From Streptomyces sp. CB00316 (lineage in GTDB: Bacteria > Actinomycetota > Actinomycetes > Streptomycetales > Streptomycetaceae), in contig NZ_LIXI01000011.1 of NCBI RefSeq assembly GCF_001905595.1, positions 66,497 to 130,496 of the forward strand: a stretch of DNA of 64,000 bases, read 5' to 3'. This document shows, piece after piece, positions 8,620 through 17,566 of this stretch (positions within the stretch are counted from its first letter, which is position 1; each line of letters begins with the position of its first letter). A program made the position numbers and the translations under genes. Under the pieces are notes generated by a model. The model worked only from the letters and a program-made list of their open reading frames with translations, ran no database searches and had not been told where the DNA came from.

Positions 8620-8720
8620 CCTTCCCGGAACCAGGGCTCCGCCCCGGACCCGCTCCTCAAACGCCGAAGGGGCTGGGACGGCGAGCCCCGGAGGGGCTGG
8701 AAGGGCAAGCCCTCGAAGAG
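8620..8720. repeat. Streptomyces-type dispersed intergenic repeat
   Basis: In the 297-bp gap between cobA and bluB-cobT. On the minus strand it reads through CCTTCGGCGTTTGAGGAGCG and then GGTCCGGGGCGGAGCCC, a phrase I recognise from many Streptomyces intergenic spacers. The flanking GGGGCT/AGCCCC stretches can fold. It may act in mRNA 3'-end formation between the two cob genes. Identification is from memory. Confidence 0.5.
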
Positions 8721-8752
8721 CTGGGGCCGCCACCCCCCGGCGGGCCGAGGGA

Positions 8753-11700
8753 CTACTTCTCCGTCACTCCCGCCGCGTCGAACGTCGCCACCTCGTGCAT
8801 CGCCCGTGCCGCGCTCTGCACGATCGGCAGCGCCAGCAGCGCGCCCGTGCCCTCGCCCAGGCGGAGGTCGAGGTCGACCAGGGGGCGCAGGCCCAGTTTG
8901 TTCAGGGCTGCCACGTGGCCGGGCTCCGCGCTGCGGTGGCCGGCGATGCAGGCGGCCAGGGCCTCGGGGGCGATGGCCCGGGCGACCAGGGCCGCCGCGC
9001 CCGCGCTCACGCCGTCCAGGATCACCGGCGTACGCAAGGAGGCGCCGCCGAGGAGGAAGCCCGCCATCGCGGCGTGCTCCAGGCCGCCGACCGCCGCGAG
9101 CACGCCGATCGGGTCGGACGCGTCCGGCTGGTGGAGGTCGAGGGCTCGGCGTACGACGTCGACCTTGCGGGCGTGCATCTCGTCGTTGATGCCGGTCCCC
9201 CGGCCGGTCACCTCGGAGGCGTCGCTCCCCGTGTAGACGCAGATCAGCGCGGCGGACGCGGTGGTGTTGGCGATGCCCATCTCACCGGTGAGCAGCGCCT
9301 TGTTGCCCGCCGCCACCAGGTCGCGGGCGGTCTCGATGCCGACCTCTATGGCGGCGAGGACCTCTTCCCGGCTGAGGGCGGGGCCGGTGGTGAAGTCCGC
9401 GGTGCCCTTGCGCACCTTGCGGGGCAGCAGGCCCGGGGTCGCGGGCAGGTCCGCCGCGACGCCGACGTCGACGACGCAGACCTCCGCGCCGACCTGCGCG
9501 GCGAACGCGTTGCAGACGGCTCCGCCACCCAGGAAGTTCGCCACCATCTGCGCGGTGACCTCCTGCGGCCAGGCCGTGACGCCCTGGGCGTGCACTCCGT
9601 GGTCACCGGCGAAGATCGCGACGGCCGCGGGCTCCGGGATCGGCGGCGGGCACATCCGGGAGAGGCCGGACAGCTGCGCGGAGATGATCTCCAGCATGCC
9701 GAGCGCCCCGGCCGGCTTGGTCATCCGCTTCTGCCGCTCCCACGCCTCGCCGAGCGCCTTCGCGTCGAGCGGGCGGATGGCGGAGACGGTCTCCTGGAGC
9801 AGGTCGTGCGGCTCCTCGCCGGGCAGCGCGCGCCGGCCGTACGTCTCCTCGTGGACGACCCAGGAGAGCGGGCGGCGCTTGGACCAGCCCGCCTGCAGCA
9901 GCTCGGGCTCCTCGGGGAACTCGTCGACATAACCGACGCAGAGGTACGCCACGACTTCGAGGTGTTCCGGCAGACCGAGGGCACGGACCATCTCACGCTC
10001 GTCGAAGAAGCTGACCCAGCCGACGCCGAGGCCCTCGGCACGGGCCGCCAGCCACAGGTTCTCCACGGCGAGCGCCGAGGAGTAGGGAGCCATCTGCGGC
10101 TGTGTGTGGCGGCCGAGGGTGTGGCGGCCGCCCCGGGTGGGATCGGCGGTGACGACGATGTTCACCGGGGTGTCGAGGATCGCCTCGATCTTCAGTTCCT
10201 TGAACTGCTTCGCCCGGCCCTTGGGCAGCGACTCGGCGTACGCCTCACGCTGGCGCTGGGCCAGTTCGTGCATGGAACGGCGCGTCTCGGCGGACCGGAT
10301 GACGACGAAGTCCCACGGCTGCGAGTGGCCGACGCTCGGCGCGGTGTGCGCGGCCTCAAGCACCCGGAGCAGGACCTCGTGCGGGATCGGGTCGCTGCGG
10401 AAGCCGTTGCGGATGTCCCGGCGCTCGCGCATGACCCGGAGCACCGCCTCGCGCTCGGCGTCGTCGTAGCCGGGTGCGGGCGGGGTGAAGGGCTCCTGGG
10501 GTGCCGCCGCCTCCGCGGCGGGCTGCTCGACCGGCTGCTCTTCGAGCTCCGGGGTCTCGATGACCTCGGGGCCGGTGCCGTCCTCGGCGTCGGCTGCGGC
10601 TGCGGCTGCGGCCACCGGCTCCGGGTCGACGGTGGGGGCAGGGGCGGGTTGCACGGGCTCCGCCTCCGCGGCGGGTTCGGGGGCCGGCCGCGGCGCCGCC
10701 TGTTCGGGCTCGGGCTGCACCTCGGCGGGCACGAGGGTAACGGCGGCGGGCTCGGGGGCCTCCACGGCCTCCTCGACCGCCGGGGCCGGTTCTGCGGCCT
10801 CCACCGGCTGTGCGGGGTCGGCGGCAAGCTCCTGCTGCTGTACGGGAGCCTGGGGCTCCGGAACGGCGGCGTCCACCGGGACGGACTGCGCTTCGGGCTC
10901 GGCCGGAACATCAGCGGGCGCGGCGGGCACCTCCACCGGCACCTCCGCAGGCGCCTCTGCGGGCAGCTCCGTCGGGGCCACCGCTTCCGCCGGAGCCTGA
11001 GGCTGCTCGGCGACGGCCGGCTCCGGGACGACCGCTTCTGCCGGGACCACCTGCTCCACCGGCTCGGGCTGCACGACGACGGGCTCGGGGACCTGCGCGG
11101 GCTCGACCACAGCCTCGGGCTCGACCGGCTGCTCCACCTGAACCGGAGCCACCGCCTCGGCTTGCACCTGCTGCTCCGGCTGCACCGGCTGCTCGGGCTC
11201 GGCAGGAGCGACCGCCTCGGGCTGCACCGGCTCTTCGGGCTCGGCAGGAACGACCGCCTCGGGCTGCACCGGCTCTTCGGGCTCGGCAGGAACGACCGCC
11301 TCGGGCTGCACCGGCTGCGGCACGACCTGCTCGGGCGGGGCCACGCCCTCCGGCGCGACCGGCTGCTCGGCCTCGACCGGTGCCGCCGGCGCTGCGGTCT
11401 CGGGCACCGCGACCGGCTCGGCAGGAGCCTCGGCCTCGACAACGGCCTCGGCCGCCGCTTCAGGCTCCACCACCGGCGCCGGGCCGGCAGAGGTCTCCAC
11501 CGACACCGCCGGCTGCTCGGCCTCGACCGCGGCCGTCACCGGCGCCTCCGGCTCGGTCTGCGGCTGCTGCGGCGGCGGCCCCCACGGCGACGCGCCCTGC
11601 GGCGGGATCTCGCCCAGCTGCGGGCCCGGCAGCAGCGAGGCCTGGGCTTCGAAATACTCGGGGCCGGGCACCGGCGGGCTCGCGTGGCGGACGGGAGGAG

Positions 11701-12328
11701 CCGTCCTCACCGCTCCGGCCGGGCCCCGGTCGGCCAGCGAGCGGACCACGCCGCCACCCTGCGTACCGCCGCCGTACGACGGGGCCTCGGCCGATGCCGG
11801 GCCCCGCTGCAGGGGGCGGCGGGCGGGGGCCTGCGCGTGCGCGCCGACCGGCGTCGGGGTCTGCACGGGCGCGGGGGCCGGAGCCGGGATCCGTACACCG
11901 CTGACGTCGACGGAGCCGGTGTCACGGCCGCCGGACTCGTGCGTGCCGTGCACCGCCTCGGCGGGCGCCTGCCCCTCCTGGCCCTGCGCGGGGACCTGCG
12001 GCTGCGTCGCGTACTGCGGCTCCTGCCGCTGGGCCTGGAACTGCTGTGCCGTCTCCTCCGGAGCCGGAGCGGCAGGGGCCTGGGCTGCGGGGGGCTGGGG
12101 AGCCGGCGCCGGAGCGGCCTGAGCCTGCGGGGCCGCCGGGGTCTGGACCGTCTGCGGGTCGCTCCACGCGCCCTGGGAGGCCGGCATCAGCAGGAGGTCG
12201 TCGTCCTCGGGTGCGTGCTCGGAGGGGTCGAGGAAGGTGTACGCGTCCGGGGCGGGGATGCCCGGCTGCTCCACCATGCCTGCGTTCTCCGGCAGTCCCT
12301 CGCCCGGGATCTGGCCGGTGTCAGTCAT
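8753..12328 (-). CDS. cobT: BluB-CobT fusion: 5,6-dimethylbenzimidazole synthase plus NaMN:DMB phosphoribosyltransferase, with long low-complexity N-terminus
   Basis: A 1191-residue protein. Residues 1 to about 615 are Pro/Glu/Ala/Val/Gln-rich and repetitive, probably disordered. Residues about 618-835 form a BluB nitroreductase domain (RRDIRNGFRSDPIPHEVL, APSVGHSQPWDFVV, LGVGWVSFFDE, VAYLCVGYVDEFPEEPEL), which converts FMNH2 and O2 to dimethylbenzimidazole. Residues about 843-1191 are CobT (KPAGALGMLE, AIFAGDHGVHAQGVT, GEMGIANTTASAALI, TPVILDGVSAGAAALVA), which attaches ribose phosphate to that base. The fusion puts two consecutive steps of lower-ligand synthesis on one chain. The stop is followed by a dispersed repeat. 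The long N-terminus is real coding sequence in frame but of unknown role. Confidence 0.93.
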   Translation of the reverse strand: MTDTGQIPGEGLPENAGMVEQPGIPAPDAYTFLDPSEHAPEDDDLLLMPASQGAWSDPQTVQTPAAPQAQAAPAPAPQPPAAQAPAAPAPEETAQQFQAQRQEPQYATQPQVPAQGQEGQAPAEAVHGTHESGGRDTGSVDVSGVRIPAPAPAPVQTPTPVGAHAQAPARRPLQRGPASAEAPSYGGGTQGGGVVRSLADRGPAGAVRTAPPVRHASPPVPGPEYFEAQASLLPGPQLGEIPPQGASPWGPPPQQPQTEPEAPVTAAVEAEQPAVSVETSAGPAPVVEPEAAAEAVVEAEAPAEPVAVPETAAPAAPVEAEQPVAPEGVAPPEQVVPQPVQPEAVVPAEPEEPVQPEAVVPAEPEEPVQPEAVAPAEPEQPVQPEQQVQAEAVAPVQVEQPVEPEAVVEPAQVPEPVVVQPEPVEQVVPAEAVVPEPAVAEQPQAPAEAVAPTELPAEAPAEVPVEVPAAPADVPAEPEAQSVPVDAAVPEPQAPVQQQELAADPAQPVEAAEPAPAVEEAVEAPEPAAVTLVPAEVQPEPEQAAPRPAPEPAAEAEPVQPAPAPTVDPEPVAAAAAAADAEDGTGPEVIETPELEEQPVEQPAAEAAAPQEPFTPPAPGYDDAEREAVLRVMRERRDIRNGFRSDPIPHEVLLRVLEAAHTAPSVGHSQPWDFVVIRSAETRRSMHELAQRQREAYAESLPKGRAKQFKELKIEAILDTPVNIVVTADPTRGGRHTLGRHTQPQMAPYSSALAVENLWLAARAEGLGVGWVSFFDEREMVRALGLPEHLEVVAYLCVGYVDEFPEEPELLQAGWSKRRPLSWVVHEETYGRRALPGEEPHDLLQETVSAIRPLDAKALGEAWERQKRMTKPAGALGMLEIISAQLSGLSRMCPPPIPEPAAVAIFAGDHGVHAQGVTAWPQEVTAQMVANFLGGGAVCNAFAAQVGAEVCVVDVGVAADLPATPGLLPRKVRKGTADFTTGPALSREEVLAAIEVGIETARDLVAAGNKALLTGEMGIANTTASAALICVYTGSDASEVTGRGTGINDEMHARKVDVVRRALDLHQPDASDPIGVLAAVGGLEHAAMAGFLLGGASLRTPVILDGVSAGAAALVARAIAPEALAACIAGHRSAEPGHVAALNKLGLRPLVDLDLRLGEGTGALLALPIVQSAARAMHEVATFDAAGVTEK
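11179..11318. repeat. 42-bp tandem repeat inside bluB-cobT
   Basis: Near-identical 42-bp units begin at 11201, 11243 and 11285, with a partial unit before the first. They encode 14-residue repeats of the type QPEAVVPAEPEEPV on the minus strand. The length is a multiple of 3, so copy-number changes would keep the frame. Confidence 0.9.
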
Positions 12329-12661
12329 GCGTACCCCTCGCCCATCGTCAGTGCTCCTTCGGCCCTTCGCCCGGGACGCCGAACCACGGCACGCCGGTGC
12401 TCGTCATGCGAACGAGCGGGCTCGCCGCGCGGCACGAAACGCCCGCGGACCTCTTCTTATTCTCGCGGCCGTTCGCCGCCGTGGCAGGAAGTTCCGCCAC
12501 GGCTCGCTGTGGACTGCGCCACGTCGCGCGTCCCCCGGTTGGTGCCGTACCACAGAGCGGAACAAAACAGTCCACTTTTCCGGACATTGACGAACGAAGC
12601 GACGAACGTCCGGGCGCGGTACAACAATCGGCCAGCCTACCTCCCGTACCGGGCGGAGAGG
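12329..12661. other. 333-bp gap between cobL and bluB-cobT
   Basis: No convincing gene. I looked on the coding strand for a B12-box/cobalamin riboswitch and did not recognise one. A weak hairpin with GTGGC/GCCAC arms lies near 12479-12500. It probably holds a promoter for bluB-cobT. Confidence 0.4.
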
Positions 12662-13900
12662 TCAGGGGGCGACGTCCGAACGCCGTGCGGAGAGAAGGAA
12701 CACGACGGACCGTTCGCGCTCGGTCCACACCTCGGTGTCCAGGTCGACGGACTGGAGCAGCGAGCACGCGACGGTGTAGCCGTTGCCGGTCAGCGCCGCG
12801 CCGAGGGCCTCGGCCTCGTCCCGGGTGGAGGCGTGCGTGACGATGCGCTCCGGGCGCCGGTCCACGACGGCCCGGACCACCGGGACGCCGCCGCCCCCGA
12901 CCCGTACGACATCGGGTTCGGGCAGCCGTTCCAGGACGTGCGGGGCCCGGCCGCAGACGATCTGGAGCGGTACGCCGAAGGCGCGGGCCGCGGCGTCCGT
13001 ACGGGAGCAGGCTCCCGGGTCGGCGTCCACCGCCAGCACGGCCGCGCCGAAGCGGGCCGCCTCCACGGCCAGGGCACCGCTGCCGCAGCCGATGTCCCAG
13101 ACCAGGTCGCCGGTGCGGGGGCCGAGGATGGCCAGCTGGGCGGCGCGCAGATTCGGGGACTCCCCCTCGCCGGACTCCTGCATGCGTGTCGCTCCGGCCT
13201 CCCGGTAGGCGTCGGCGGGCAAAGCCCAGCCCCGGACACCCTGGGGGTAGGCGGGCTCGCGGCCGGCGAACCAGGCGCCGGTGGCAGTGGTCTCGGGGCC
13301 GCCGCCGATGACGATGACGACGTTGGGGTCGCGCCAGGTGTGGTCGGCGGCCTTGTCGGAGGTGAGGACGGTGACGCGTTCGCGGTCGGTGCCGAGCTCC
13401 TCGCAGATCACGAAGGTGCGGTGGACGCCTTCGAGGAGGAGGGCCAGTTCGGCGGGGCCCGCGCCCGGTGAGGTGAGGACGGCGACCTTGTGGTGGGCCC
13501 GGCAGACGTTGACGGCGCGGCGCAGGGTGCGGGGGTGGGCGACGACGACCTGGGCGTCGTCCCAGGCCATCCCGGCCCGGGCGAAGGCGGTGGCCACGGC
13601 CGAGACGGCGGGGACGACCTCGACTTCGAGCCCGTGCTCGGGGGCGCGCAGGGTGCGGACGACACCGAAGAAGCCGGGGTCGCCGTCGGCGAGGACGACG
13701 GCGCTGCCGCGGTGGCCGGCGATGCGGCGGGCGGCCAGGTCGACGCTGCCGAGCCGGATGCGCTCGGCGCCCTTGGGCACTTCGGGCAGGACGAGGTGGT
13801 GGGCGGCGCCCGCGACGAGCGTGGCGGCCGAGAGCGCGGCCGTGGCCGCTCTGGTCAGTGGCGAGCCGTCCCAGCCGATCACCGTGACCCGGTCGGCCAT
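12662..13900 (-). CDS. cobL: Bifunctional precorrin-6Y C5,15-methyltransferase (decarboxylating), CbiE-CbiT fusion
   Basis: A 412-residue protein with two AdoMet-dependent modules. The N-terminal CbiE tetrapyrrole methylase shows VTVIGWDGSPLT, VVLADGDPGFFGVVRTL, VVPAVSAVATAFARAGMAWDDAQVVVAHPR and VVIVIGGGP. The C-terminal CbiT-like Rossmann methylase shows GDLVWDIGCGSGALAVEAAR, AVDADP and RVGGGG. It methylates precorrin-6B at C5 and C15 and decarboxylates the C12 side chain in the cobalamin pathway. The ATG at 13900 is unambiguous. It is first in the cobL, bluB-cobT, cobA series on this strand. Confidence 0.95.
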   Translation of the reverse strand: MADRVTVIGWDGSPLTRAATAALSAATLVAGAAHHLVLPEVPKGAERIRLGSVDLAARRIAGHRGSAVVLADGDPGFFGVVRTLRAPEHGLEVEVVPAVSAVATAFARAGMAWDDAQVVVAHPRTLRRAVNVCRAHHKVAVLTSPGAGPAELALLLEGVHRTFVICEELGTDRERVTVLTSDKAADHTWRDPNVVIVIGGGPETTATGAWFAGREPAYPQGVRGWALPADAYREAGATRMQESGEGESPNLRAAQLAILGPRTGDLVWDIGCGSGALAVEAARFGAAVLAVDADPGACSRTDAAARAFGVPLQIVCGRAPHVLERLPEPDVVRVGGGGVPVVRAVVDRRPERIVTHASTRDEAEALGAALTGNGYTVACSLLQSVDLDTEVWTERERSVVFLLSARRSDVAP

Positions 13901-13937
13901 CGTCGTCTGTCTCCTGGGGGTGTCGGAGGGGGCGGGA

Positions 13938-13958
13938 CTGCCCGGCGGTGGCGGGCAG
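13938..13958 (-). terminator. Short hairpin between the GNAT gene and cobL
   Basis: CTGCCCG and CGGGCAG arms (7 bp) with a 7-nt loop, downstream of the GNAT gene and about 40 bp upstream of cobL. No T-tract; it may be a weak terminator or part of the cobL leader. Confidence 0.35.
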
Positions 13959-14030
13959 GGGTGAGAGTACCTGGTCGGGCTCGGGGTCCGGCCGGTGGCC
14001 TCGGCCCGGCACCGCCCGGCCCGTGCGGGG

Positions 14031-14678
14031 TCACTTCCAGTCGTTGTACGTGCCGTAGCCGCCGGCGTCGGCCAGCTGCTCGGCGACGCCTTCGAGGTCC
14101 TCGGGGAGGAGACCCCAGACGATCAGGTCGGTACGGATATCGGTCCAGCCGCCGTCGGTGCCGTTCTCGGTCCGGGTCCGAGCGATCCGGGCGTTGCGCA
14201 GGACGCCCTCGCTGATGCAGCCGAGCTTCTGCGCGACCTGCTGGGAGGCGGTGTTGTCGGCGGGCGTGCGCAGCTCGATGCGTTCGAAGCCCTGGTCGCG
14301 GAAGAGCCATTCGGCGACCGCCAGCACGGATTCGGTGGCGTACCCTTCGCCGCGCGCCCAGGGGGCGGTGATGTAGCGGACCTCGGTGGCCAGGGTGCGC
14401 CAGTCGGTGTTGAGGAGGCGGACGCTGCCGACGAGCCGCTGGGTGAGGAACTCGGTGACGGCGAGGGCGATGCCGTGGCCCGAGGTGCGTTCCCCGGGGG
14501 CGATTCTGCGGACCCAGCGTTCGGCGTCGACCTGGGTGTACGGGTGCGGTCCGTCGGTCCAGGCGGTGACCATCTCGTCGTTCATCATCTCGATGTACGC
14601 GGGGATGTCGGCCATCTCGAAGGGGCGCATCACCAACCTGTCCGTGCTGATGGAGATGGACGGAAAGGTGGTAGTCAT
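14031..14678 (-). CDS. GNAT-family N-acetyltransferase (RimJ/RimL-like)
   Basis: A 215-residue acetyltransferase of the ribosomal-protein-acetyltransferase type. TDRLVMRPFEMADIPAYIEMM is the characteristic opening, followed by LVGSVRLL, APWARGEGYATESVLAVAEWLF (acetyl-CoA binding helix) and FERIELRTPADNTASQQVAQKLG, and a C-terminal region with GGWTDIRTDLIVWGLL. The start at 14678 has GGAG 6 nt upstream; longer starts at 14690 and 14741 read into a 17-bp duplicated sequence and add no conserved residues. The substrate is unknown: it could be a protein N-terminus or a small molecule. Confidence 0.87.
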   Translation of the reverse strand: MTTTFPSISISTDRLVMRPFEMADIPAYIEMMNDEMVTAWTDGPHPYTQVDAERWVRRIAPGERTSGHGIALAVTEFLTQRLVGSVRLLNTDWRTLATEVRYITAPWARGEGYATESVLAVAEWLFRDQGFERIELRTPADNTASQQVAQKLGCISEGVLRNARIARTRTENGTDGGWTDIRTDLIVWGLLPEDLEGVAEQLADAGGYGTYNDWK

Positions 14679-14693
14679 GCGCAGCTCCATGCA

Positions 14694-14727
14694 GAAGACC
14701 GGGTAAAAGCGAAGACCGGGTAAAAGC
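14694..14727. repeat. Perfect tandem duplication of 17 bp upstream of the GNAT gene
   Basis: GAAGACCGGGTAAAAGC occurs twice head to tail (14694-14710 and 14711-14727), just upstream of the GNAT Shine-Dalgarno. It would change leader length and might duplicate a regulatory or -10-like element. Confidence 0.85.
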
Positions 14728-14775
14728 ACAGCATGCAGCATCGCATCCGCGGTGTGCAGGGGCGGGTCCGCACGA

Positions 14776-14815
14776 CGGAGCCCCGCGCCTTCCCGGGGGA
14801 AGGGGCGGGGCTCCG
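14776..14815 (-). terminator. Terminator downstream of metQ
   Basis: An 11-bp stem CGGAGCCCCGC/GCGGGGCTCCG continues into an inner CCTTCCC/GGGAAGG stem after one mismatch. It lies 40 bp beyond the metQ stop and ends the metNIQ operon; GC-rich with no clear T-tract. Confidence 0.75.
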
Positions 14816-14854
14816 ATGAGCAAGTGCCTGATGGAGGTCAGGACTTGGCGGGGG

Positions 14855-15721
14855 TCAGGACGTGGCCGGGGCGCCGAAGGAGGCGATGACCGAGCCCTGG
14901 TAGGTGTCCTCGATGAACTTCTTCACCTCGTCGGAGTTGAGGAGCCGCGCGAGCTTCTCGACCCGCGGGTCCTTCTCGTTGCCGTCCTTGACCGCCAGGA
15001 AGTTGGCGTACGGGTTGCCCTCGGCCTTCTCCAGGGCGAGGGAGTCCTCGGCCGGGGAGAGCTTGGCCTCCAGGGCGTAGTTGCCGTTGATGACGGCGGC
15101 GTCCACGTCGTTCAGGGCGCGGGGCACGGTGGCGGCCTCCAGCTCCTTGAACTCCAGGCCCTTCTTGTCGGTGATGTCGCTCAGCTTGGCGGTGGTGCCG
15201 ACGCCGTCCTTGAGCGTGATCAGGCCGTTCTCGGCGAGCAGCTGGAGCGCGCGGCCGCCGTTGGTGGTGTCGTTGGGGACGGCGACGGTCTGGCCGGCCT
15301 TGATGTCCTTGAGGTCCTTGATCTTCTTGGAGTAGAGACCGAGGGGCTCCAGGTGCACGTTGACGGCCGGGACGATGGTGGTCTTGTTCTTCGCGTTGAA
15401 GTCGTCCAGGTACGGCTTGTGCTGGAAGAAGTTGGCGTCGACCTGGCCGGACTGGGTGGCGGTGTTCGGCAGGACGTAGTCCGTGAACTCCTTGACCTCC
15501 AGCTTGAGGCCCTCCTTCTCCGCCAGGTTCTTCTTGACGAAGTTCAGGATGTCGGCGTGCGGCGTCGGGGACGCGGCGACGACCAGGGCCTTGGAGGTGT
15601 CGGCCTTGGCGCCGCTCTCGCTCCTGGCGGCCGGGTCGGAGTCCGTACCGCAGGCGCTGAGGCCCAGGGCGAGGGCGGCGGCGGAAGCGACGGCTGCGGT
15701 GATCTTGATGTTCTTGCGCAC
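14855..15721 (-). CDS. metQ: Methionine ABC transporter substrate-binding lipoprotein
   Basis: A 288-residue NlpA/MetQ-family lipoprotein. The N-terminus has a signal peptide ending in LSACG (lipobox, Cys24), so the mature protein is lipid-anchored outside the membrane. Family landmarks are ASPTPHADILNFV, VDANFFQHKPYLDDFN, VAVPNDTTNGGRALQLLAENGLI and the late NGNYALEAKLSP. It captures methionine for MetI/MetN. The GTG start at 15721 directly precedes the signal peptide. It is last in metN-metI-metQ, 70 bp after metI, and is followed by a terminator. Confidence 0.95.
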   Translation of the reverse strand: MRKNIKITAAVASAAALALGLSACGTDSDPAARSESGAKADTSKALVVAASPTPHADILNFVKKNLAEKEGLKLEVKEFTDYVLPNTATQSGQVDANFFQHKPYLDDFNAKNKTTIVPAVNVHLEPLGLYSKKIKDLKDIKAGQTVAVPNDTTNGGRALQLLAENGLITLKDGVGTTAKLSDITDKKGLEFKELEAATVPRALNDVDAAVINGNYALEAKLSPAEDSLALEKAEGNPYANFLAVKDGNEKDPRVEKLARLLNSDEVKKFIEDTYQGSVIASFGAPATS

Positions 15722-15791
15722 GAAAAGTGCCTCTTTCTCAACTTGGTGGTGCGCCCGGACAAGGAGTTCGGGCTTGATGGGGACGGAAAGT

Positions 15792-16463
15792 TCAGGAGGC
15801 GGTGCGTCCGCGGCGGGCCAGCAGCCGGACGGTGATGTCGCCGATCAGCTGGATCACGCTGACGAGCACGATGAGAAGTGCGACGGTGATCAGCATGAAC
15901 TGGTTGTCGAAGCGCTGGAATCCGTAGGTCACGGCCTTGGAGCCGAGTCCTTCGCCGCCGACCGCACCGGCCATCGCGGAGTAGCCGATGAGCACGATGA
16001 GAGTGGTGGTGACACCCGAGACGAGCGAGGGCAGCGCCTGCGGCAGGAGCACCTTGCGGACGATGGTGGGGATGGAGCCGCCCATCGACTGCACGGCTTC
16101 GACGAGCCCGTGGTCGACCTCCCGGATCGCCGTCTCGACGAGCCGGGCGAAGAACGGGATGGCGCCGACGGCGAGCGGGACGATCATCGCGGTGGGGCCG
16201 ATGAAGGTGCCGACGACCCAGGTGGTGAAGGGGATCAGGGCGATCAACAGGATGATGAACGGCAGCGAGCGGCCGATGTTCACGATCACGCCGATGACCT
16301 TGTTCACCGCGGTGTTCTGGAGCAGTCCGCCCTTGTCGGTGAGGACGAGCAGGACGCCGAGCGGCAGTCCGCCGAGGACGGTGACCAGCGCCGACCACAG
16401 CACCATGTAGAGGGTGTCGAAGGTGCCCTGGGTCAGCAGGGGCTGCATTTCGGACCAGGTCAC
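15792..16463 (-). CDS. metI: Methionine ABC transporter permease
   Basis: A 223-residue integral membrane permease with about five transmembrane helices. The ABC-permease EAA loop reads EAVQSMGGSIPTIVRKVLLPQALPS (about 120-144), the site that contacts MetN. The GTG start at 16463 overlaps the metN stop by 4 bp, so the two are translationally coupled. It forms the D/L-methionine import channel with MetN and MetQ. Confidence 0.95.
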   Translation of the reverse strand: MTWSEMQPLLTQGTFDTLYMVLWSALVTVLGGLPLGVLLVLTDKGGLLQNTAVNKVIGVIVNIGRSLPFIILLIALIPFTTWVVGTFIGPTAMIVPLAVGAIPFFARLVETAIREVDHGLVEAVQSMGGSIPTIVRKVLLPQALPSLVSGVTTTLIVLIGYSAMAGAVGGEGLGSKAVTYGFQRFDNQFMLITVALLIVLVSVIQLIGDITVRLLARRGRTAS

Positions 16464-17566
16464 TTGACGACCTCCTTGGTGATCGCGGCGGGGGTCTGCT
16501 CCGGCACGACGGCCGCGGTGGTCGCGCCGTGGGCCCGGGGGCCGTTCTCGCCCTCGACGACCTCGGCCTGGAGGCCCTGTTCGCGCAGGAAGCCGATGGG
16601 GACGACGTTCTCCTCGAACCGGCCGGGCAGCTCGATGCGCATCCGGCCGATCTGCTTGCCGCCGACGGTGTCCATCGCGGCGCCGAGGATCGAGATGTCG
16701 ATGTTGTACGTACGGGAGAGCTGGGAGATCACCGGCTGGGTGGCGGATTCCCCGTGGAAGGTGACGTCCACGACCGTACGGTCGGGCCCGGAGGCGGTCC
16801 CTCCGACCGGGAACAGTTCGCCGGCCAGCTCGGAGCCGGGGGTGGCGAGCAGTCCGCCGACCGTGCCGGACTCCACGATCCGGCCGCGCCGCATGAGGGC
16901 GGCGGAGTCACAGATCGTCTTGACGACGTCCATCTCGTGGGTGATCAGCAGGATGGTCAGACCGAGCTGCTGGTTGAGGTCGCGCAGCAGCTGAAGGATG
17001 GAACGGGTGGTCTCGGGGTCGAGGGCGGAGGTCGCCTCGTCCGAGAGCAGCACCTTGGGGTCGCCCGCCAGGGCGCGGGCTATGCCCACGCGCTGTTTCT
17101 GGCCGCCGGAGAGCTGCTTGGGGTAGGACTTCGCCTTGTCGGCGAGGCCGACCAGGTCGAGGAGTTCCTTGGCCTTGCGGGTGCGCTCCTGGCCGGAGAC
17201 TCCGAGGATCTCCAGCGGGAGCTCCACGTTGTCCAGGACGGTGCGCGAGTCCAGCAGGTTGAAGTGCTGGAAGACCATGCCGATGCGGGTACGGGCCGCG
17301 CGCAGCTCCGCGCTCGCCCGGCGGCCGCGCCCGGCGAGGGCGGTGAGGTCCTGGCCGGCCACGGTCACCGTGCCGGAGGTGGGGCGCTCCAGCAGGTTGA
17401 CGCAGCGGATGAGGGAGGACTTCCCGGCGCCGCTCTGCCCGATGACGCCGTATATCTCGCCCTCGCGGACGTGGAGGTCGACTCCGTCGATCGCGGTGAC
17501 CTCACGGTCGCGCGACTGGTAGACCTTCGTGAGGCCCGTCGTGGTGATCACAGGGGTTTCCGTCAC
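16460..17566 (-). CDS. metN: Methionine ABC transporter ATP-binding protein
   Basis: A 368-residue ATPase. Walker A GQSGAGKS is at about 43-50, the Q-loop MVFQHFNLL follows, the signature LSGGQKQRVGIARAL lies near 145, and Walker B is VLLSDEATSALD. The C-terminal part (about 265-345) is the NIL regulatory domain (VVDVTFHGESATQPVISQLSR, RMRIELPG), which in this family binds methionine and inhibits transport. It is first of metNIQ. About 200 nt upstream lies a 28-codon ORF ending in Cys- and Met-rich codons, suggesting attenuation control. Confidence 0.95.
   Translation of the reverse strand: MTETPVITTTGLTKVYQSRDREVTAIDGVDLHVREGEIYGVIGQSGAGKSSLIRCVNLLERPTSGTVTVAGQDLTALAGRGRRASAELRAARTRIGMVFQHFNLLDSRTVLDNVELPLEILGVSGQERTRKAKELLDLVGLADKAKSYPKQLSGGQKQRVGIARALAGDPKVLLSDEATSALDPETTRSILQLLRDLNQQLGLTILLITHEMDVVKTICDSAALMRRGRIVESGTVGGLLATPGSELAGELFPVGGTASGPDRTVVDVTFHGESATQPVISQLSRTYNIDISILGAAMDTVGGKQIGRMRIELPGRFEENVVPIGFLREQGLQAEVVEGENGPRAHGATTAAVVPEQTPAAITKEVVK

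Noticed and set aside
7169..13471. A 2100-codon open frame on the plus strand
   Set aside because: It is antisense to cobA, bluB-cobT and cobL, which have clear families. Long antisense frames are expected from third-position GC bias; the translated product is low-complexity with no family.
12329..14030. Cobalamin riboswitch near the cob genes
   Set aside because: I looked for a B12 box on the coding strand before cobL and before bluB-cobT and did not recognise one. A covariance-model search (Rfam Cobalamin) would decide.
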